A stretch of 51,187 nt of DNA from Purshia tridentata (GCA_003254885.1 QANT01000316.1:1-51187), one strand, 5' to 3'; positions 24,690 to 36,791 are shown, numbered from the stretch's first letter. Made by a program: numbers and translations. Notes: a model not told the origin generated them from the sequence alone.

Positions 24690-24704
24690 CTAACTGCAGC
24701 ACAT
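24690..24704 (-). other. Short upstream ORF in the leader of the coiled-coil gene
   Basis: ATG TGC TGC AGT TAG (four codons plus stop) lies in the same exon, ending 23 bases before the main ATG. It could reduce translation of the main frame; no conservation data are available here. Confidence 0.6.
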
Positions 24705-24738
24705 TAAATTTCTGTACTGGATTGGACCTCTCTGAACC

Positions 24739-26902
24739 TAAAATAATTTAGAAACAAAAAACATAAGATTGCCATTAAAATTGTGGGAGTTGGGATAGGA
24801 AAAATGCAAATGAATCATTATAAATTATCAATTCAGCAATATCCACCTCATAAAATGCACACCTCTTCAGAAATAAGATATAAGATGCTTATTAGAAGAA
24901 AAGAAACTAACAAATAATACAAAAAAAGGGCTTAACAATCATGAGAGAAACATGAACTGAAAAGTAAGGGCATTGGCTGAAATAAGTACTGAAAACACCT
25001 GGATTAAGGCATAGAAAGTGAAAGATATTGATTATTAATTTCATAAACCTTTTCAAAAAGAATATGTCAGGATCCCAAATTCTAAAACCAACAAAGAATC
25101 AGTGACCCAAATAATGGCAGCTTCAAGAAGGACTATGTTCAGGGGAAAAAGTACACCTATTTTCCTAAATTTTCTGAGAAGCCAAAACTCAGTAGCAAGT
25201 CAATAATAATTTAAAACTGAATAACATATAGAGCACACACTACTAACTTTGAAATAACAATACACCAACAGATGAAACTACTAAACCACTGCTGCAATAA
25301 GAAAAAAAAAAGGTAGATAAATAACGAGGAAAGATTTAATCTAAGAATTTCTTTATGTTAAAAAAGATTAATCATGTGGTTAACTACAAAGGATTTTCAA
25401 GCCTTATGCATCAACATCCCTATTCCTACCATTCTTTCCCAGCAACTAGCTTCATACGTCACATATGTATAATTGAAATGGAACATTTAAAAAAATAAAC
25501 CAAAAAAAAAAAGCATTTTAAAAAAGGAGGTCACGTGAGCAGAAAGTGCAATATAGATTTCAGCAACGTCATTTGTCGCTTCAAATCACGAAATGCATTA
25601 TCAAAATATTTAATAAAACATATGTGTCAGCATACTCAGCACTCGTCAGTACTGATTCAATCTCACTCTGGACCTATCAGGCTGAGTCAAGCTCGAAAGA
25701 CCATATTAGCCTCATCATTCTCTTTACCTAAAACCCTATGAGCCCTAATCTTCCCAGGTAAATAGTAAGCTTAAGAAATTAACAAGATTAAACGTTTTTC
25801 TATACAATCTGACACCAGAAGGATCAAATCATTGAACACTTATAAGTTACAACTATTCCACAAACCAGTTCAATCTTCAACAATTCGGCAATTGAGAGGA
25901 GATCGGAAATATAAGACTTTAAAGAAAACCAGATCCAAATATCCATATCCCTTGTGTGTATCAATCAATTCTAGCTTTTCAGAAATTTAAAAAAATAATA
26001 ATAATAAAAGAGCGTTTGGCTGCTGAGCGTTTTCCTCAGTAATCATTACAAGAAAAGTAAAGGACACTATATGACCGCAGAAGATTTCTGCAACCTAAAG
26101 GCTAAAACTAAAAAAATTCAAGAAAAAAACTAAAAAAAAAAAAGAGAGCTGAGCGTTTTCCTCAGTAATCATTACAAGAAAATTAAAGGACACTATATGA
26201 CTGCAGAAGATTTCTGCAACCTAAAGGCTAAAACTAAAAAAATTCAAGAAAAAAGTTAAAAAAAAAGAGAAAATGGACAATTTCCAAACATCTAACTCCC
26301 ATCTCAACGATTCTTCAGATTCAAAAAAACTCAATTCCTGATTGGCTGCTAAGAAACTGAAGGAAAAGAGGCCACAAACGAATTCGTTACTCACACTTGC
26401 AGTGATTTCATGACCAAGAATTAAAGAAAAGCATCAGCTAATTCTTGTAAAATTTTAATTTCCTTGAAAAGTGAACATCGGATAAAACGAACCTCTCTCC
26501 AAACAAAATCTCCTTCTCAATTTCCTCAACTTTCTATGCAGCCAAACAGGAAAAGGAAAATGAAAAATAATAAGAAGAAAGACTCAGAAATTCCTTACTC
26601 TGGCTTTTCTACTCAAACGGTCAAAAATTCGTTTCGCATATAGTAACCAGCAGTACAGCAAGTAATTCAACAACAATTCCAAAACAAACAGCAAATTCCA
26701 AAACAAACAGCAAATTCAAAAATCAAAAAATCTTAAATACGAAGATCTTGGAGTTACTCACTTACTATAACTGCTGATATTCGGATTACATATGTTGACG
26801 AAAATTCAAAATTCAAAAAAAATAAAATGTTGCAACTCAGAAATCCGAAATATAGGGGAAGCGGATTTTAAAAGAGCGATACAGAGAGAGTGAGATAGTT
26901 AC
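24739..26902 (-). other. Probable 5'UTR intron of the coiled-coil gene
   Basis: An acceptor (ATTATTTTAG|GTTCAG) lies 71 bases upstream of the ATG, and a donor-like site (CCGTTTG|GTAACTATC) at about 26902. The first, non-coding exon would then be near 26903-26990, where sequence becomes GC-richer. The interval contains no coding frame; short plus-strand frames near 25535-25741 have no recognisable features. It carries a 126-bp tandem duplication. More than one intron is possible. Confidence 0.5.
26023..26270. repeat. 126-bp tandem duplication
   Basis: Copy 1 begins at 26023 and copy 2 at 26149, both opening CTGAGCGTTTTCCTCAG. They differ by only a few substitutions over about 120 bases and each ends in an A-rich tract. 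A recent tandem duplication in the presumed 5'UTR intron of the coiled-coil gene. Confidence 0.85.
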
Positions 26903-27097
26903 CAAACGGTGCCTGAGGCCGGCGTTTCGAGCGTTAGAGTGAAGACGACGCGTTTCGTGCCGCGGCAGACAAAACTGGGTGCTCTTAATTATGGGAAAAA
27001 ATAAACGAGAGGGACAAAGAGGGACGAAGAGGGACGAAGTGGGAGAGTGAGAGTGAGTCAATGGATGCAATTATACAAAGCTCTTGGATTTTCATTC

Positions 27098-27146
27098 TTT
27101 TTTTTTTTTTTTTTTTNTTTTTTTTTTTTTTTTTTTTTTTTTTTTT
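27098..27146. repeat. Poly(T) tract interrupted by N
   Basis: About 48 T residues with an N at 27117. The length is probably not reliable; it may mark a homopolymer that was not resolved in sequencing. It lies just upstream of the presumed first exon of the coiled-coil gene. Confidence 0.8.
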
Positions 27147-29552
27147 GGGTGGTTTGCTTTGAGTCATTGAGAAGGTGCTAAGATTGGAGGGTAAATTAGT
27201 CCGAGAGATAAATTTTAAAATTTTGCTGCCCGCGGAAAAAGCGGGGAGGAGCGGTGTCTAATAGAGCGCCAATCTGGTGGAATCAGGTGTAGCTGGCTTG
27301 AATATGGTGGACCCGACCTCAATCGTGTCGTGCAATCAGGCTCTGACACGTTGCGCGAAAAGGGTGTGCTTAGCTTAAGGTTGGCTCAATGGCTTGTGAC
27401 CGTTAATACGTTTCGACGCCTTGAAAGAACTTTCCACATAATACGTTTTGGTTGCTTTCTTGGCTGTCAAACAGTCTCAAGTATTAATTTTGTGAATTAG
27501 TGAATACTTTTTATTTAAATTATTAATTATGTAGAATTTTATTTAATGATGTGATCCAGCTATACTAATTGTGTGAATTGTGACCAATCAAACTATTTGA
27601 AACTATTGTGGCAAAAAAAAAAACTATTTGGAACTATTTGATAATATAATATGTTCAAATTTTATACGATTATAGAAGATTTCTCATCAAGCATATAATA
27701 TATTTATATGCTATTATTTGTCAAAATTTAAAAGGTCTTAACAATTTCAATGGATAATATTAAGATTTTCAAAGTATAAAAGTTTCATCTTGAAACTTAC
27801 AAAATTATAATTCTATGATAAATGACAAATTCATGTGTATTTGAAAAAGAAATTACTAACTTGAAGAAATAAGATGAGAATAAGATGGATAAATTATGAA
27901 GAAAACTTATCCTTTCTAATCCCCTCAAATGGTGAGGATTAGTAAAGATAACATTTATCTTGTGGCTAAGCCATTTTCTTTTCATTTTCTTCATTCAAGT
28001 TAGAAAACACTCCATCTTTTTCCTTAAATACATATGAATTTCCTATTTATCTTTTCCAATAAAATCTTAAACACCAAATGAGGCCTAAGTGAACAATATA
28101 TAACCGATTCCCGATTTCTGAAATGAATTAGATTAATTTTAACAATATTTAAAACAATCCAAAGCAACCACTTAAATATCTTATATTTTTTGGGGGATTA
28201 TAACTCTAATATCAAAGCATTTCACCCTTACATTTTTTATATTTTTTTATTAAATTTCACCCCTACATTGATTGTAAGAGTTTGGCTCTCAAATTTATTT
28301 TGTAGAAATAAGAAAATCTTACATTTTTCTCATGATGTAAAATTCAATATTACAACTCCCTATTCTATTCTTATTCAAGGACTAGTATCGTTTGCCAACA
28401 AAGGGTATCATAGGTATAAAATTATTAGTATTGGTATAACTTAAAAATCAATCCAAAATTTTTAATTTCATTAAAAAATAATAATAATAATAATAAATCC
28501 ATGCTTGTATCAAAGTGAGCCTAAAGTAGAACGCCGGCATCAAAGTGTGACATTAACATTTGTTTTTGTTAAAATAAGATTGAAACCCAAAAAAAAAAAA
28601 AAGTCTCTGAAAGATTGAAACATATGGAAATGGCCCAATAAGATTCAACTGCCTTATATCATATTTTTCTTTTGTGGGCCCTCAGCCATCCTAAAAACTC
28701 TAAGGCGGGTACGTTCCTTTATTATAAGTCATGATGCATAGCATTAATCAATTGGGTCATTTAGCTTTTTCCACATTACAGTATATGTCTCCATGATGAT
28801 CTCTACAAAGCAAATAAAGTGAACACACATGATATCAACCTCAGGCACATAACATAAATCTAGGAATGTTATTCACTTTTTCCATTATACATTTTCAACC
28901 GATTTTTTCTTTTATTATTTTTATTTTATAATGTAAATTTATGTTTGAAATCGTTAATTTTTTAAATAATTATTTAAATATTATTTTTATAAAAAATTAA
29001 TTAAATTAAAAATCGTTTGATCATGTAATTATTATAATAAATTAACAGTAAATTAAATTATTACTAAAACTATTTGTTTATTTGATCACCATTACATAAT
29101 TAAATGATTTTTGATTTGGTTGTTTTTTTGTAGAGNATCTTTATAGTTAGATCTAAAAAATGAACGATTCTAATTATAAATTTATATTGTGAAATAAGAA
29201 TAATAAATGAAAAGGTCGATGTAAAATGAGATAGAAACTATATATTCATGTTGAAACTTTCAACATATAGTTGTAATGTAATAAATAGAAGATTTAGACC
29301 ATTTAATTTTATGATCGATTTTTGTAACATGTACACAGTTGTACAAGCAGCAATTAAGCACAATCGTTGGCGATTAGAGTAATTCAAAATTGCAGGTTTC
29401 GAAATGAATTTTACATCAGTGTGAAGTTTACATCACTAGTATGATTTTTGGGGCTAAGACAATTGTTCATAATGATATCATTCTTTTTTTATTTTTATTG
29501 AGAAAGAATGATGTCATTCTTAAGAGTGAGTAATGCAAAAAGAATAAATTTC
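27147..29552. other. AT-rich intergenic region between divergent genes
   Basis: Separates the coiled-coil gene (-) from MAEA (+). The first ~250 bases are comparatively GC-rich with several CpGs; the rest is very AT-rich. It contains a (TAA)n tract near 28475-28496 and an N at 29136. No gene-like frame was found. Confidence 0.5.
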
Positions 29553-30350
29553 GCGTTTCATGCGAATATGACAAGACAATAGACAAATAAAATAAAAAAT
29601 TAATTGACTTCTAAAGTGTTACAAATGACAATTGATTAAACATTCTATAAACGTTAATTTATACGAAAGATTTGTTTGCACTAAAATTGCCTCCTCAATG
29701 ATTTGCAAATTCATAATTAAATATATGTTTTTAAAATATTTTGGAATTGATAGATAAAGTTGAAATACACTAATAATTAAATGCCGAAATTAAATTTTTA
29801 GCGAAAATATATTATGAAAAAAAAAGTAGGTAAAAAAAGCTAGATAGCAAATCTCTTCAACGAAATTATGTTTTCTTATACTGTGTAGGCTAAAATTTAC
29901 NTTCTTAATTGAATACATATAGATTTTTATCGACTTTTTTAAAATCTTTAAAAGTCTTAATTGAATACCATATGACTTTTAAACTCCATAAAAGTCTTTT
30001 AAAATCCATATACAATACACCCCACTTAGCGTTTCATGCGAATATGACAAGACAATAGACAAATAAAATAAAAACTTAATTGACTTCTAAAGTGTTACAA
30101 ATGACAATTGATTAAACATTCTACAAACGTTAATTTATTCTAGAGATTTGTTTTGCAAATTCATAATTAAATATATGTTTTTAAAATATTTTGTAATTGA
30201 TAGATAAAGTTGAAATACACTAATAATTAAATGCCGAAATTAAATTTTTACCGAAAATATATTATGAAAAAAAAAGTAGGTAAAAAAAGCTAGATAGCAA
30301 ATCTCTTCAACGAAATTATGTTTTCTTATACTGTGTAGGCTAAAATTTAC
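29553..30350. repeat. Near-identical direct duplication upstream of MAEA, separated by an N and a MITE-like remnant
   Basis: Copy 1 is 29553-29900 (348 bp) and copy 2 is 30029-30350 (322 bp). They match almost base for base, except that copy 2 lacks a 26-base piece around ACTAAAATTGCCTCC and has a few substitutions. The N at 29901 falls exactly at the end of copy 1. The 127 bases between (29902-30028) contain repeated AAAGTCTTAATTGAATAC and TTTTAAAATCC words, like common plant MITE ends. It is either a real tandem duplication split by a MITE or two haplotypes placed side by side. Confidence 0.8.
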
Positions 30351-30477
30351 AAAAACGACACGCCGTGGATAGCAACTCTATTCAACGAAATTATTTCCTT
30401 TCCCCCATCTCCTGTCCCTTTGTCCGCACTCTTTCTCTCTGTCCTTCTCAACTCCCACACTCAAATCTCCAATCATT

Positions 30478-30500
30478 CTGTCTCTCTCTCTCTCTCTTTC
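30478..30500. repeat. (CT)n tract in the MAEA leader
   Basis: About ten CT units end four bases before the ATG of the MAEA gene, typical of plant 5'UTRs. Seen directly. Confidence 0.85.
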
Positions 30501-30503
30501 TCT

Positions 30504-33350
30504 ATGGCTCTGTCTCTCTCCTCCCCAATGGAAATGGATCCTCTTCCCAACGGCAGCGCCACCACCGCAGGCCCAAGCCCAGGCCCAGCAGGCCCAACCG
30601 CCGCAGCCCCTCCTCCGTCCTCAAAACTGAGTCACCTCTCAGACTCCCTGAAGCTCGAGCACCAGTTCCTCAGAGTCCCTTTCGAGCACTATAAGAAGAC
30701 GATCCGAGCCAACCACCGCGCCGTCGAGAAAGAGATGTCCGCCGTCATATCCGGCGTCGCCGAAGCTGCCGGCCGAAACGACATGTCGCGTGACGACGCC
30801 GTTAATCACCTCAGTTCCCTCGTCTCCAGGTTGCAGGGGCTTAAACGAAAGGTATTGCATTTATAAACCCTAGCTCTTTTTTCTTAATTAAAAAGATTAT
30901 TGTTTTGAATTCGATGAATTCAAGAGTTCGGAGGCTTGCGTGACTTGGAAAATGAGTGACCTTGAGTGTTGAATTGTTGAAATTCCTCGATCTGAATTGG
31001 GTTTGAGCTAATTTAGATTGGGTATGTGTGCTTTAAGAATTTAGAGGATTTAAGTGGGTACTGGTAGTTATCATTGAGTAATTGAAATGGGCAATTTCTG
31101 ATTGGAATTTGTATACTTGTTGATATGTAGTTGGAAGAGGGGAGTAGGACAGAGCACTTGCAGGCACAGAGGTGCCGGGCTCGGCTTGATCATTTAGAAT
31201 CAGCAGATGTGGAGAATTTGTCCGAGTGGAATAACGTGCGCTTGAACCGGATCCTTGTGGACTACATGTTGCGGATGTCTTATTATGACACTGCATTGAA
31301 GCTGGCAGAAAGCAGAAATATTCAGGTAGTTTTGTTTTCTTGTCCCTGATTAATTGGCCTAACATATTTGTTGTTCTTTATTCAACAGAGATTGAATATC
31401 ATGAATTGTTGTAGTTTGGGTGTATGATTGGGTTTGGGGTACTTTGAAAGGATGACACTGTTATCATTATTTACGGGAATCAATCGTCAACCAATAGTGC
31501 AAACAATCGTCAATCAATAGTGCACACTACTAGCATGTTACAATTTTTATTTTTATTTTGGTACTAATTTTCCCATATTGTACGTATTGGAAACTTGATT
31601 AATCTCTAATATGCCAGGATCTTGTTGATATTGATGTATTTCAAGAAGCAAAAAAGGTTATTGAGGCTCTTCAGAATAAGGAAGTAGGTCCTGCCCTAGC
31701 CTGGTGTGCTGAGAACAAGTCAAGGTTAAAGAAAACCAAGGTTTGTACTGGCTTAAGGCTTTTAATTAATTGCTGGGTTAGATGAGTTTTCTAATACTAT
31801 AATTTTTTCTGTAAAAATATCTATTCATTCTTGTAGGAGTACAATTATCTTTTTTGTTGCTTGTTTCTGAAAGACATTAGCAAATGAATATCCTCTGCAT
31901 AAGCTAAAGATGGTGATTTTTTCATCATTTTTCTCCTGGCTCTTTGGTTCATCTGAAATTGAGCTTGTTATTATTTTCTCAACATTTTAGATGCCTTAAT
32001 TGTAAAGGGCTATTTTTTCTAGTTAGGGCTTTTTATTGCACGCTTTCTTTCTGAATACTTGGACTACATAACAGAAAATGAAAAAAAAAAGAATACCTTT
32101 CTCTCATAGAATCTTAGTCATTTTTCTGCTATAAAGTTGTGAAGAGCAGCTATCATTATACGGAAGCTTGTTTAATGCTGAATGTTTTTATTGATGGCAG
32201 AGCAAATTCGAGTTTCAGCTGAGGCTTCAAGAGTTCATAGAGCTGGTACGAGCTGAAAATAACTTGAGAGCTATCACATATGCTCAGAAATACCTTGCAC
32301 CATGGGGAACTACCCATTTGAAAGAATTGCAGCGGGTCTTTGTAACAGTAGCTTATAAGAGTACTACTGAATGTGCTACATACAAGGTGATCAGTTTCTC
32401 TCTGGAATTTTTTTTATAAACTACTTTACTGTATATACTTATTTATCATACTTTGTAAAATATGTCAGCAGCATTATAAGTCTTTACTAATCTGGTATTA
32501 ACTCTACTGCTTGATTTCATTGGAGTGGTGAATTAAGGAACACTATGAATTCTTGTGATTTCAATTTTCTCTTTGGTTGGTTATGCTTTCCAGGCGTTAT
32601 TTGAACCAAAGCAATGGGACTACCTGGTTGACCAATTCAAACAGGAATTCTGCAAGTTATATGGCATGACGCTAGAGCCTTTGTTGAATATTTATCTGCA
32701 AGCAGGCTTGTCTGCTCTGAAAACTCCGTATCCTTAACAGTTATTGATCTGATATGTAGTTTCTTGTTGTCCACATATACCTTTTAATCAGGGGTGTAGT
32801 AGTCTTTTTACCATCAAATTTAGTTTTTAGAGTTAACTCTCAAAGCTTTGTTTGTCTGACATGTACCAACACTTATGGTTTGCATATCTGTCCTTCAGAA
32901 CAAACATCTAGTGAAAGGGCTGAAACAAATAAAACGTTCAGATATATTCTTATGCCTTGACCTGATTCAGATACTGTTATGAAGATGATTGCACCAAGGA
33001 GGATCCACTATCACAGGAAGGTTTCCGGAAACTAGCTCTGCCATTACCTTATTCTAAGCAGCATCACTCAAAGCTCGTTTGCTACATAACTAAGGAGCTA
33101 ATGGACACAGAGAACCCACCACAAGTCTTACCCAATGGCTATGTCTACAGCGCTAAGGTTAATTCACATGCGTTGTGCTAGTATTAATTAGATGATGAGG
33201 AGACCATATATAATAATTTAGTCTTAAACTTGTTTTATGTTTTGGCAGGCTCTTGAAGAAATGGCAAAGAAGAATGATGGTAAGATTACTTGTCCAAGGA
33301 CAGGTTTGGTGTGCAACTACACAGATCTGGTGAAGGCATATATATCATAA
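30504..33350 (+). CDS. MAEA: MAEA/GID9 homologue, LisH-CTLH-CRA-RING subunit of the GID/CTLH E3 ligase
   Basis: One of the two RING-type subunits of the GID/CTLH ubiquitin ligase, which works with RMND5/GID2; targets in plants are poorly known. Seven exons: 30504-30851, 31131-31325, 31618-31740, 32201-32386, 32594-32727, 32971-33157, 33249-33350, joined in frame to 424 residues. In order: a Pro/Ala-rich N terminus (1-40), a helical region, LisH at about 154-186 (LNRILVDYMLRMSYYDTALK), CTLH at about 182-240 (AWCAENKSRLKK), CRA to about 330, and a degenerate Gid-type RING at about 345-424 (LVCYITKELMD..CPRTGLVCNYTDLVKAY). The chosen ATG follows a CT-rich leader; Met10 and Met12 are in-frame alternatives. 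Best remembered match is Arabidopsis At3g55070. Confidence 0.95.
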
Positions 33351-34078
33351 ATCTACAAATTCTGGCATGTTCTGCGCTCTCTGTACATAAATCCTTTCCT
33401 GCCCAAAGGACTGCAAACTCCGGTAGAACAACTTGCCCTGTGCAATTTCTCTTGTCTCAACTTGGTATTGCTCTTGGGGACTTGAAACATGTACATATGC
33501 AAATTCGTTTTACAGTTTTATTGTCAAGTTGTTGCCCAACATATTCGACGTTGAATTTATTTGATAGAAATTCAAATAAAAATTCTATTGCCCAAGATCA
33601 CACTCTGGTTGAAGCAAACACTGAACAACTGAGCAAACAAGAATACACAACAACTTTCTCCCAATTTACGAGAATTCGCATGTATGTTGTTGGCAGAGTT
33701 TCAAAGAGTATTTAGAAGTACATGAAGTTCAACATTGATAAAATTGTGGACAAATGATCTGCATCCTTAAATCAGTCAAAGAATCCTATATTATAATTAA
33801 AATAGGAAATGCATTAGAATCTGGACAGATATATATGCTCTGCTCCTTTATTAGAATTCTCTAGCTGGCAGATATTTAAGGAATTTTTATACTCTCCCTC
33901 CTGGTAAGCTTTGTGACCCCATAATTCCAACTAAATTTCTCTATAAAATTAACAAAACTAATAACCACTTTTAATGACATTATACATATTGACATACATA
34001 AATAAATTGCTGCTTGCTAATTGATTTGTGTCTCGCAATCAAAGAGATATCCCAAGTGATTATGAATAGAAGAATTTA
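33351..34078. other. Convergent 3'UTR region
   Basis: Between MAEA (+) and the GET3D-like gene (-). MAEA's 3'UTR continues from 33351; a long frame there is out of phase with MAEA and has no domain. Nothing else is supported. Confidence 0.5.
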
Positions 34079-36007
34079 CTATTGTACTTTGATTACAAGA
34101 TTATTATTTTCGTACTTGAAACCTCGAACTTGGCCATGAGCTTGAGAGGGCAGATAAAATACACGTCTTTGATCCCCTGCTTCCACCGACAACTTGAATT
34201 CTCCCCTACGCTGCATTTTGTCAGATATATATGGTCAATATCATACAAAGTTACCCAAATAAAAATGATTAGGTCTATAATAAAAGACACAAGAACTAAT
34301 TAAGCATACTTTGTTAAGCGTGATCTCTGACTCCTTAAAACCTGGCATGAAAAGAGTTAGTGTTTTTTGGTCTGGATTAAACTCTACTGATTTTCTTTCT
34401 TCGGCGGAGGTATTTGTATTATTCAAAAGAATTTTTCGTGCTTCTTCTCCGGCAGTGTTGTTGATGATTTCAGTCCAATCTCGAGGAGGAGGGGGTTTAG
34501 CCAGGGAGAGATACGGAATGAAAGCAAAAGGCAAGGGTGAAAATGTTTCATTGAGTAGTGATTCTTTTGTAGTCACGTTTGGTGAAGCAATAGCAAATGC
34601 TCCAGAAACCTCTGCACCAGCTAGGATTGTGGAACCCCAATAACGTAATGCACATGTAACAGATGCTGGGTTGTGTGGGTCCATCACTAGGAAGCACCCA
34701 AACTTGTGAGGATTTGAGAAAGCAGACCGCCCTTTCTGCATGCACCATATGCAGTGTACGTACGTATAGTATCAATACTACGTACCAATGCAGCATCACA
34801 GAATGTATATATAGGGATTAGGGATGATACTTAATTACCTCCAACATTTTAGATAGACTTTCCCATTTTTCTCTACGCTTTTCCCCTTTCAGAAATCGAC
34901 TCAGCCTCCCAAGATCAGTTTTCTCAGCCACTTCCCACAGATATTTCAAGTACAACCTGTACGTGAATATATATATATCAATAATTGAATGTGAAAGAGT
35001 ATATATATATATATATAGCTAGTGTTTGTGTATGGAAATTAATTAACTCCCTTGACCTTCCTTCACGGGCTGCACTTATCATCCGTAGCATTTCCTCAGA
35101 GCTCATTCCATCATATATTATTATGTCAAATTTATCTTTCTTGTGGTTTCTTTGGGCCACTTCACTAAAGAATCCTACATGCCTCTCAAGTGCTAATGCG
35201 GACAAAATTGAATCCATCCCAGGAAGCACCCCAAACTCTTCTGCCACAATCTGCTCGATCGATCAATTCAAAAGAAATTCATATATAAATTCGTCCACGT
35301 GTACACATCAATATCACACATTCAATTAAGTACTTACGTACCCCTTGGAGAGCTCCTCCAGTCATACTAAGATGGGCATCTGCTTGCTTCAGCTCTTTTA
35401 GAGATTCTAAAAGCATCTACATTATCAAGAATTAATGATTCAATCAATTGATTTCAGTCTATGGTGACCTGCAGCAAATTCTTGTCATATATGCATTAAT
35501 TAATTAATTATAGAAAAACGATAAATGAAAAAAGGATTTTGGAAAACATGCACACCTTGGTGGTTTCAAACCTAAGAGTCGAAAGGTTGCTGTTGTATGC
35601 GCATCGTACGGGAGAGCTTCCAATTGTGCAGTTTAGAAGGAGCTCAGCGGTGGGATCTTGGGTATGTATCACCAAACATGTGCTCAACCCAGCCATTGCA
35701 AAATGCTTAAAAAATTGAAAGAATAAGGTGCAAGTACGTTGTGAATCACTCCAAACCTATCTACGAGGTTTAAGTTGTAATTAGCTCTAAATATAATATA
35801 ATGCAGAGAGAAAAAAAGGGATACCTGGGCAGCAAAAACGGCAGAGGTGGTCTTGCCAGATCCACCTTTCCCCAAAAAAGTGACCAACTTAGTTGATTTC
35901 TGAGAAGAAGCATTTGTATCAAAGGCTAGTACAGGGTGTCTAGTTTTTGTTCTGGGTAGTATCGTTGTTGTACGGTTTGGAAGAAGGAAATAAGAAATGG
36001 GATTTGG
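34079..36007 (-). CDS. GET3D-like (ArsA/GET3 family) P-loop ATPase, 5' end unresolved
   Basis: Member of the plant/cyanobacterial ArsA-type ATPases (At1g26090, GET3D), predicted plastid proteins whose client is not settled. Exons, high to low: from about 36007 down to 35825, then 35556-35705, 35342-35416, 35057-35250, 34839-34956, 34310-34735, 34079-34210, all in frame. Visible blocks: P-loop [62 protein letters not shown], and a C-terminal alpha-crystallin-like domain ([27 protein letters not shown]). The first exon is open back to a TGA at 36008-36010 but contains no ATG; the first in-frame Met lies after the P-loop (codon at 35696). The leader reads transit-peptide-like in another frame. 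The central region also looks shorter than I remember for Arabidopsis. The gene may be 5'-truncated or use an unseen upstream exon. Confidence 0.8.
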
Positions 36008-36023
36008 TCAAGAGTGGAGTTGG

Positions 36024-36168
36024 TGGTGTATTGTAAATTTGTAATTTGCAGGTGGATTTTAAGTACTATACAAAAAAACTGTGTTTTGGTCAACAAAATA
36101 TTTTATAATCAAATAGAAATTTGCATGTGCAGTACTAGTCAATGTCATTTAGCAACCGACACTTTTTT
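36024..36168. repeat. Direct repeat A, copy 1, at the 5' edge of the GET3D-like gene
   Basis: Shares long words with 36868-37008, e.g. CTGTGTTTTGGTCAA, AAAATATTTTATAATCAAA, ATTTGCATGTGCAGTA and TTAGCAACCGACA, in the same order and spacing with small indels. Confidence 0.8.
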
Positions 36169-36442
36169 TTAGTAGAATTAATTTTAATTTAACTATGCAT
36201 CCGCAATGGGATTAGTAAGGAACAATGATGGATTCTTCGAGCTCTTTATTCTTGTCAATTAATTAGCCCAAATTAATTCACAGGTAAAATCTAATTTTTT
36301 TCTTTTTCTTTAATTGTTTAATAATATTAAATAGAAAAGAAGTAATTTAGATAAGTAGCAAAATCTCATACCATATAGTATCATTGAAAAGCTAGGATGA
36401 AAACCTGATAGAGATTGCCTGGCAGAGGATTCAGATGTTATT

Positions 36443-36704
36443 AACTCCACCATTTTAATTTCTAGATAGCAAATCTTGTGGCACATTGCCCGGTAGAGAT
36501 TACCTGGCAGAAAATCCAGGTCGTATTAACTCCACCATTTTGATAGGTAGCTAACCCTGTAACTCCACCATTTTAATTTCTAGATAGCAAATCTTGCGGC
36601 ACATTGCCCGGTAGAGATTACCTGGCAGAAAATCCAGGTCGTATTAACTCCACCATTTTTTTTTGACCAAGTTAACTCCACCATTTTGATAGGTAGCTAA
36701 CCCT
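36443..36704. repeat. 118-bp tandem repeat, two copies plus a leading partial copy
   Basis: Unit copies begin at 36443 and 36561 (AACTCCACCATTTTAATTTC). They include GGCACATTGCCCGGTAGAG and end GATAGGTAGCTAACCCTGT. Copy 2 carries a 28-base insertion near 36655-36682 that itself repeats AACTCCACCATT. A partial, more diverged copy precedes at about 36400-36442. Confidence 0.85.
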
Positions 36705-36791
36705 GTCAATTATTAAAGTACTACTACACTTTATAAAATGACTAGTGTTCCTCGGCACGCGTGTGTTGTCACCGTTTTTAATTAGCTTTGG

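Noticed and set aside
24667..24702. Upstream extension MLQLAFSAKDSH of the coiled-coil protein
   Set aside because: It begins at GTG, not ATG. In the nearby ATG frame translation stops after four codons, so the start at 24666 is preferred.
33290..33715. 141-codon plus-strand frame overlapping the MAEA last exon
   Set aside because: It is out of phase with MAEA, runs through the 3'UTR and shows no domain.
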